From Tilletiaria anomala UBC 951 (lineage: Eukaryota > Basidiomycota > Exobasidiomycetes > Georgefischeriales > Tilletiariaceae): DNA of 26,786 nt. The stretch covers positions 1 through 26,786 of the forward strand of contig NW_013546863.1 in NCBI RefSeq assembly GCF_000711695.1. The letters run 5' to 3'. The first letter of the stretch is position 1, and the number at the start of each line of letters is the position of its first letter. Positions 20,247-26,786 of the stretch are shown here, one piece after another. The notes under the pieces were generated by a model. It saw only the letters and a program-made list of their open reading frames with translations, was not told where the DNA came from and searched no databases. The position numbers and the translations under genes are program-made.

Positions 20247-23200
20247 ATGTCCGGCGCCAGCGGCGATTTTTCCCATCTTGAAGACACGGCAGCTGCAGAG
20301 GCGGCCATTGCTGCTGCCGCAGTTGCCGCAGCTGGCCTGTCGCAGCACCAGCACCAGCAAAATGGCAATGGCCACAGCCATGTACAACACGGCAAGCAGC
20401 AGCAGGAGCAGCCAAGAAGCCGAAGTGGTCGCGAAGACATCGTGTCGCCGCCTCCACCCCCGACAGCCGAGGAGGCGCTCGTGGCCGAACAGCAACAGCA
20501 GGAGACTTCAGAGCGCCAGCAGCAGCATGCGCAAGGCTCTGGCTCGCAAAGCTATGATCCCCACTTTGGACATGCACAACAGCATCATCCAGAAGTCAAC
20601 TCGCACGTACCGCTTCCCGGCACGCCGGCACATGCGGCGCACGCCGCCTTACAAGGGACGCCAAGCCTGAACGGCACCGAAGGTGGTCCACTCTCCTCCA
20701 CTCCTGTGCACGACCACAGCTTCGGCCAGAGCTTCCAGCAGCATCCCCATCATCACGACCAGAGCATCAGCCACAGCCATGGAGGTGGTGGTGGCGCCGC
20801 CGCCGACACGTCACTGCAGCTGAGCGAGTCAATTGGGCGACACCTGGGCCCCGGGCGTGCCTGCGGGCGGTGCCGGGAGCGTAAATTGCGCTGCGACGGC
20901 GAGAGGCCGCTTTGTGGGCAATGCGCCAAGGTGCGCCGAACGTTCGAAACGAAGAGCCTCAAGACGGGCAAGCCGCTGGACGAAGAGAGCTGGAAGGGCC
21001 TCTGCGTGTACAGCGACAACCCCGTGAGGCGCAGCGCGAGCAAGCGCAAGGACAAGGACGGTGCCCCGACGCTCCTCGGTCCCAACGGTACGCCGTTGAA
21101 GAGGACCAAGAAGGACAGCCAAGGTAAGTGGCTGATTCACATCGCATCGCGCATGCGCCCGCGCTCATCATTGCCTCTTTTTGTGTGTGTATGTGTGTGC
21201 GTGTGTGTTTTGCATTGCTATCGGATACAAAAAGGAGGAAAAGGAGCAGCCGACTACACTGCCGGGCTGCAGCTTATCGCAGACGCCGCGCACGGCGTGG
21301 CGAAAGATGGGAGGGGTACGAATCTGCAAGGCGGTGATTCAATCGGCGGCGCCAACGGCCACGTCGGGACATATGGGCTGCCGTTGCGATCCGCAGATGC
21401 ATCGACCTCCTTTGGTCCACGCCATTCGGGCGACGGCGTCCCGCCGCCGCCGCCGGGCGCTGGTGGGCAAGAAGACGCGCAGGGACGGCTCTTCCGTTCG
21501 ATCATGGACTCGGCCGCCGCGTCTGCCGCTGCACCGCTGCAGGCACACACGCTTTTCCAGCAGCAACAGGCTGGCCCGGGCGGCTATGGCTTCCATGCGG
21601 CTGCGACGGCGGGGCCCGTGACGCGCATAGTACCCAACGTGAACAGCCACAGCCTGGTTGAGAAAAACCTGCAGCGCATGCTCCCGCCGCCGGACCTGCT
21701 CGTGCGGCACGTCCAGCTGTTCTTCGATACGTTCCCTTTCATGCACGTCGTACAGCCGGCGCGCTTCGTCGGGCGCGTCGTCGAAGGCGTCGACAGCGAG
21801 CGCTTTCCTGCCGCGGCGCTGCTGCACGCCATGCTCGCGTGGGTGTATACGTTCCAGCCGGGTGACGCGCAGCCGTGGGACGCGCATGCTGCCGCGCTCA
21901 TGGGCTACGATACGGGCTTCTTTACATTCATCTCACCCGCCGCCATCGGCCTCAGCACGCCCAACTCGACCGCGCCTTCGTCCGCCGACGGCAGCGGTAG
22001 CGACCGCGTCAGCACACTCGCACAGGCCGTCGCGGAGAACCCCGCGGCGCGCCATGCGTCCTTTGCCAAGCAGGGCGTTTGGGCCTCCTTCAGCGGCTGG
22101 CGCCTCGACGTCTGCAACGCCTCGATCGTCTTGGGCCAGTGGCTCTACGCGACAGCCAACCTGCCCGACTCGTGGATGCAGGCAGGGCTCAGCCTGCGCG
22201 CGTGCGTGCCTATCGCGCTGCACAAGAGTCGCAAGCCCGCGCCCGAGGACGCGGTTGTCGGCGCAAGCGGCGGCGGCGCGGGCGGTGGCAGCGGGGCGTC
22301 CGCCGGCCTGCCGGGGCCGTCGAGCGGGTACAACGTCTACGGCTCCATCGCCATTCGGCCCGACCCCGGCGCCGGCGGCTCGTCCTCTGCGACGACGGCA
22401 CACGCGTCTTCGTCGTCGAGTAACGGCAGTCCGCGGCGCAGCGTCAACCTCAACGTGCCCGCGGCGCTCGGCCTGCACCCACCCAAGGACTGGATTGAGG
22501 AGGAGGAGCGCCGGCGCACATTCTGGATCGCTCTCGCCAGCGACCGCACCAGCTCGTCCACGACCGGGTGGGCGTGCAGCTTTGCCGAAGAAGACGTGCT
22601 CGTCGAGCTGCCCAGCGCCAGCCAGGAGGAGTTTGCCGCTGGAGATGTGAGTGTCTGTCGTTTGCTATGCTATTTTGGGGGGATCACAGCTGACAGCAGG
22701 GATGGTGTTGCTGGCAGCCAAATGTACCCCCGCCCGGGTCAGAGCAGCTAGTGTCAGACCAGATGATCGACGACGTGGACCTATTTACGGAAAAGTTTGT
22801 CGACGGTCTGGGGCTCTACATCAAGGCGTGCGTGTTGATCGGGCGCGTCGGGCGGCAGCTGTTGCGGCTGCCGACCAAGCCATTAGAGAGCGAGTACCGG
22901 CGCATCTTTTCGAGCGGGATTGAGCAGGACGTAGACCGGTACGACGAGAGCATGCGCAACTTTATCCAGCACAGCAACCACGCCACCATCATGGGCGCCA
23001 TGACCGCCGAGCTCGCGACGACGGCGCAGCTGATGGTGCAGGTGTGCCGGCTGCTTATGTATGAGCCGCTCATCCCGTTTGACAATGCGGCGGTCGCTAA
23101 GACCGACGAGGCATGCACCCAGGCGGTGGGCATCATCGTGGTGAGGTCTGGAGCGGCGTTCGGATACACGTGCGGAGAAACATGCGCGTGCTGACGTTGC

Positions 23201-23726
23201 CCCCCTCTGTGCGTGTCTGTGCAGAATTATATCTCGCTGCGGCACCCTCCCGTGTATAGTTGGTGCGTCGCCCAAGTCGCGCGCACGATTATCCGTCAGA
23301 TGGAGGCTGGCGAGTGCCGGTCGCGCGAGCCGCACACGCACAACCCGAACGAGATGGCCGAGAAGCGGGCGCTGCACGATCGGTTGCAAGTGTGCTTGTA
23401 AGTGCTGGCTGCACGCAGGACGTTGGGGCTGTGCAGGGCGCGCGTTGGCTGACGGATTGTCCCTGCTGCTGCTGCTGTGTGTGTGCAGGAACTACCTCAA
23501 AGAGTACGGACGCTACTTTGAGCTAGGCAACTTGCAGCTGCGCGGCCTGGCGCGGCTATTGTCATGCATTAGCTCGCATCCGGGGAGCGACCCGCTGAAT
23601 CTGTGCAACGCGGGCGACATGAGCCTGTACATGCTCGCCAAGGGTATCGACCCCCTGGTGCACAAGCTGTCGCGCAGCGACGTGTACAGCGACAATGCGG
23701 TCGCCGCGGCTTCGTCCGAGCGCTGA
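20247..23726 (+). CDS. Zn2Cys6 fungal-specific transcription factor
   Basis: Five exons (20247-21123, 21235-22646, 22718-23140, 23225-23397, 23489-23726) give 1040 residues. The first 200 residues are Gln/His/Ala/Ser-rich and look disordered. The zinc cluster starts at Cys206: CGRCRERKLRCDG, with cysteines at 206, 209, 216, 223 and 226 in usual spacing, but the sixth (253, in LCVYSD) comes 26 residues after the fifth instead of about 6-8. The fungal_trans middle homology region begins near residue 450 (LFFDTFPFMHVVQP) and includes EEEERRRTFWIALASDR and GWACSFAEEDVLVELP. The C-terminal part (LTVQ-free, helical, with RHPPVYSWCVAQVAR) is typical of this class. It should act as a nuclear DNA-binding regulator; targets are unknown. 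Intron 1 is in frame and stop-free; intron 2 has a second acceptor after 22699 that would add six residues. The ABC transporter downstream on the same strand could be a target, but this is only a guess. Confidence 0.9.
21182..21208 (+). repeat. Interrupted GT dinucleotide repeat in intron 1 of the transcription factor
   Basis: A run of GT units broken by single A and C changes occupies most of the 3' half of the 111-base intron. It stands where the pyrimidine tract would be expected. If the intron were retained it would read as alternating Cys-Val. Such repeats vary in length between strains. Confidence 0.8.
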
Positions 23727-24201
23727 TACGAGTCGGTTCTCCTCTGGACGAATGCAAGAAGGAATCAAGGAACGGAGAGGCACCGGGCTGAGGTTCCGCT
23801 CCGCTCCACTCTGGGCTTGGCGGGGGAGGAAGAGGGCTATTGTGTACGCCGCGCTATACGTTGCCTTTGTATGTGCGTCTGTGTCGGCACGTTCGTCCGC
23901 TGTGTGCGAACCGCTGACGGTGTGAACGGTGACGCGGCTGTATTATAGATTGCATAGCATACCACTTTCGCGTGCTTGCAGCAGACCAAGCTGCCCAGCG
24001 ATGCCTTCTTCCACCGTCTTTTGTGGTACAGGGTGACCGAAGAACCATTCTCGAGCTGCCTGGCCTGCTGGCTGGATGGTGTTGCCATGTCTGGTGAGAA
24101 GTGGGATGGGGAGCCACCAGCTTATCGGCCGGTAGATGTCCCTCTTTTGACGTAGCCGATGAACAGTTGGGCCGCGGCTGAGCTGTAGGCAAGAAGAGTC
24201 A

Positions 24202-24245
24202 CATAGTATATAGTATTTCATAGTATGCTTACTGTGCCATAGTAT
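24202..24245 (+). repeat. CATAGTAT repeat cluster
   Basis: CATAGTAT occurs at 24202-24209, 24219-24226 and 24238-24245, and a shortened ATAGTAT at 24210-24216, all in the same direction within 44 bases. The AT-rich cluster sits about 290-330 bases before the transporter ATG in otherwise GC-rich DNA, so it could be a factor-binding array or TATA-like core region. Confidence 0.6.
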
Positions 24246-24367
24246 TCCAACCCCACACTCCGCCAACGTGAATCAGTGCTGCGAGCGACGAGAACGACGT
24301 CGAGTCACACGTTGGACACTGGATCGTCAGCAACAACACCTCGCCCACCTTCGTTTCGCACCATCTA

Positions 24368-24382
24368 TGCATTATCCTTAGC
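24368..24382 (+). promoter_or_regulatory. Upstream ORF 1 of the ABC transporter
   Basis: An ATG followed by three codons and TAG (MHYP) precedes the transporter start by about 150 bases. It matters only if transcription begins upstream of it, which the sequence does not show. Confidence 0.3.
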
Positions 24383-24441
24383 AGCCTACCCATCTTCCCG
24401 ACATCACCGACATCACCGCCACCGCCCAGAAGCTGCCCGAT

Positions 24442-24525
24442 ATGCCGGGGAACACGCCGTCATCCGCCGCTCCCCCAATATTGTCGTCATCGTCGTCGGT
24501 ATTGATTGCATACATAGCATCATAG
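24442..24525 (+). promoter_or_regulatory. Upstream ORF 2 of the ABC transporter, 27 codons
   Basis: This ORF begins MPGNTPSSAAPP, is Ser-rich, and ends with TAG only 8 bases before the transporter ATG. Ribosomes that translate it would have little room to restart, so it would lower transporter output if it is in the mRNA leader. The transporter frame itself is open upstream but contains no earlier in-frame ATG. Confidence 0.35.
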
Positions 24526-24533
24526 CACCCAAC

Positions 24534-26786
24534 ATGGCCCTCCCAGACGCCAAGAACGACCACTCGTCGGAACCAGCGCCCGAGGTAGCGCCGGGAGCAG
24601 GAGAAGGGGCCGCAGCGACAACCGCCGCGCCGCCATCCTCATCTCCTTCCCCTTCACCTTCAGCATCTTCATCGAGCGAAACGGACGCGCCAGGGCACTC
24701 GACCATGCCGCCGCTCGACCGCAAGATCAGCCGCAGCGAGGCGGACCTGCAGCGCTTTGCCCCGCACCACTCCGCCCTTCCCATGTTCTTTTATCTATTC
24801 TCCTTTGCCCCGCCGCTCCTGCCGCCTCCCTCCTCGTCGTCTAAGATCAGCACCGTGGGTCGCGTGCGCGCACTGGTAACCCACCCGCTCACGCTGTACC
24901 TTCTCGGCGTCTTCGCCGCGCTAGTCGCCGGCATCGGCATGGTCAGCCTAGATCTCATCTACGGCCGGCTCTGGTCTAACTCGATCACGCGTGCAGGCTC
25001 GACGCCCCATACGATCCAGAGCAAGAGCGATCTCAGTGCCGGACTCATCGCTGCCGTCGGCCTTGTGCAGTGCCTTGCCACATGGCTCTTCCTGACCTGC
25101 TGTGAGCCGTGTTCTTCTTTAACTGCTCGCGCGCAGGCGCCTCCTTACTAATCCGTGACATCTACCATTACCACCCTGCCCGTGCGCACGCCCCCACCAG
25201 TCTCGGCCGGGGCGCACCTGCTGACGGTGCGCCTGCAGCACGCATATGTCGCGTCGGTGCTCGCACAGGACAGCACGTACTTTGACCTGCACGGCGCGGG
25301 AGAAATTGCGACGCGCGCCGGCAAAGAAATCAACGCGGTGCGCGTCGGCTTTGGCGAGAAGATGGGCTATGCGGTCTGGTCGACGTCGACGCTGCTAGCG
25401 TCCGTCACGTCCGCGTTCGTCAACGCGCCGCGCGTCGCCGGCGTCCTCTTCACAGCGATCCTATTCCTGCTTTTCGCGTTCGCCGCACTTGCCGCGCTCA
25501 CCGAGCTCATCGGGACACCCGCACTACGCCTCGAGGGCCTCGCCGCGAGCCTCCTCGAGCAGATCCTCGCGTCCGTCCGCGTCGTGCAGTCGTTCGGCAT
25601 GGAGCAGAACTTGCTCACGCGCCTCGACACCGACATTCTGCACCGCCTGCAGCGCTTCGGCATTGGGAGGGCCTTCGTCCGCGCCGCAGAGATGGCCACC
25701 ATCTACTTTACCCTCGCCACCATGTACGCGCTCGGTTTCCACTGGGGCAGCGTGCAGATTGTCCAGCACGGCCTCCCCGTCGGCACGGTCCTTGTCAGTT
25801 GAGCCATCTCCCTTTCCGTCCGAGCTGCGCTGCTGACGCCCGGCTGGCTGGCCGGCTTACCCTCCCACCTTTCGCAGACCGCCTTCTGGAATATATTCAA
25901 CTCCCTCTTCGCAGTCACCAACGTCGTCCCACATCTCAGCGGCATCTTTGACGCGTACGTCTGCATCAAGACGCTGCGCGCTGCCATCGAACGCCAGCCG
26001 GTCATCGACGTGCGCTCGCCCGATGGCCTTTGCTTCAGCGGCGACGACGACGGAGTAGCCGGTAATGTGGCTACGACGGCGCCAAGCATCGAGCTACACG
26101 ACGTCACTTTCGCCTACCCCGCGCGCCCGACGGTCGCCTCACTCAAAGAGGTCAGCATGCTCGTGCAGGGCGGCAAGGTGACCGCGCTCGTCGGGCCCAG
26201 CGGCAGCGGCAAGAGCACGATCGTCAGCCTGCTCCTGCGCGAGTACGACCCGCACATGCTGCCAAACCCCGCCGACAATGAGGTCAGCAAGTTACTCGAC
26301 AAGGCCCACGGGCACGGCACCAAGTCCAAGCAAGAGGGGGGGGAGGAAAAGAACAGGGCGAAGCAAAGCTGGCTTCACAGGTTTACGCCCAGCAAAAGAC
26401 GCAACGATATGGCATCCGAGCAATCAGACGAAGGTCAGGTAGAGGACATCGACATCGAGAAGGCCAAGAAACCGCCGAGCACCCGCGTCACAGGATCTGG
26501 CCGCGTCCTCTTTGCCGGGCACGACATCCGCGAGTTGAATCTGGCCTCGCTGCGCTCGCAGATCTCTGTCGTGCAGCAGCACCCAGCTATCTTCACCGCG
26601 TCCGTCTTCGAGAACGTCGCCGCGGGCCTGACGGGCACCAGCCTGGCGTACCGGCCGGACGTCGACGGTGCGCCGGACGCCGACGCCGTGACGCGTGCGC
26701 GCACCTGCGCCATCCGCGCCCGCGTCGAGGACGCATTGCGAAAGGCGCAGGCGTGGGACTTTGTCGCCAGCCTCCCGGACGGCATG
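24534..26786 (+). CDS. ABC-B (MDR/Ste6-type) transporter, first half, cut by the window end
   Basis: Three exons are seen (24534-25101, 25201-25793, 25878 to the edge) with introns of 99 and 84 bases, giving 690 residues with the frame open at the end. A Ser/Pro/Ala-rich cytoplasmic N-terminus is followed by a first transmembrane domain with six likely helices (starting [17 protein letters not shown]). Its intracellular loop contains LRLRHAYL-like [17 protein letters not shown] and [14 protein letters not shown], typical of ABC-B exporters. NBD1 shows the A-loop FAYPARP, Walker [10 protein letters not shown] (493-501) and the Q-loop [10 protein letters not shown] (near 620). The signature and Walker B motifs and the second half lie beyond the window. 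Between Walker A and the Q-loop about 120 residues intervene instead of about 40. Members export drugs, lipids or the lipopeptide mating pheromone; the substrate cannot be told from this part. Confidence 0.9.

Larger units (their letters stand above)
23727..24533. promoter_or_regulatory. Region upstream of the ABC transporter
   Basis: No protein gene is supported in these 807 bases. They hold the 3' end of the transcription factor gene and the promoter and leader of the transporter, including the CATAGTAT repeats and two upstream ORFs listed separately. A duplicated GACATCACC lies near 24400-24418. Confidence 0.5.

Noticed and set aside
21658-22650. 330-codon plus-strand frame rich in Arg and Ser overlapping the transcription factor
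   Set aside because: It is the shifted frame of the fungal_trans exon; the real frame shows domain motifs and clean splice joins.

Overview
This is a stretch of ordinary fungal nuclear chromosome. Genes are split by many short GT-AG introns (about 55-120 bases, one of 394), often with CTGAC, CTGAT or CTAAT branch sites. The DNA is fairly GC-rich, and the proteins carry long Ala/Ser/Gly/Gln low-complexity tails. Gene content and moderate intron density suggest a basidiomycete, perhaps a yeast-like Ustilaginomycotina lineage. The lineage is an inference from style, not a search. I saw no tRNA or rRNA gene, CRISPR array, transposon, retroelement or viral remnant.

Layout from left to right: a possible last exon of a plus-strand gene (1-82, weak); a PXA-domain, sorting-nexin-like protein on the minus strand (757-2852), head to head with an AP-1/clathrin accessory protein of the Laa2/aftiphilin type (3360-5492); a peroxisomal acyl-CoA ligase ending in SKL (6307-8575); a mitochondrial methylglutaconyl-CoA hydratase (AUH) type enzyme (9714-11073); small-subunit ribosomal proteins eS12 (minus) and uS17 (plus), divergent from one 946-base region; clathrin light chain (14573-15705); a USP36-like ubiquitin protease (minus, 16003-19039); a Zn2Cys6 transcription factor (20247-23726); and an ABC-B/MDR-type transporter cut by the right edge (24534-26786).

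Functional themes: three genes in the first 16 kb act in clathrin, endosome or membrane traffic (PXA protein, Laa2-like, clathrin light chain). Two adjacent same-strand genes act on acyl-CoA. Ribosome production is served by eS12 and uS17, with a USP36-type protease nearby, a family that in animals acts in the nucleolus. No shared transcription unit is implied; each gene appears to have its own promoter, with three head-to-head pairs sharing upstream regions.

The most unusual points are an extended fifth-to-sixth cysteine loop in the Zn2Cys6 cluster that could instead be an unusual in-frame intron; a stop-free 111-base intron carrying a GT repeat in the same gene; an insertion of roughly 75-80 residues in the first nucleotide-binding domain of the ABC protein; and two upstream ORFs before that transporter. 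I found no convincing new biological system. Exon boundaries were worked out by hand from splice signals and frame continuity.
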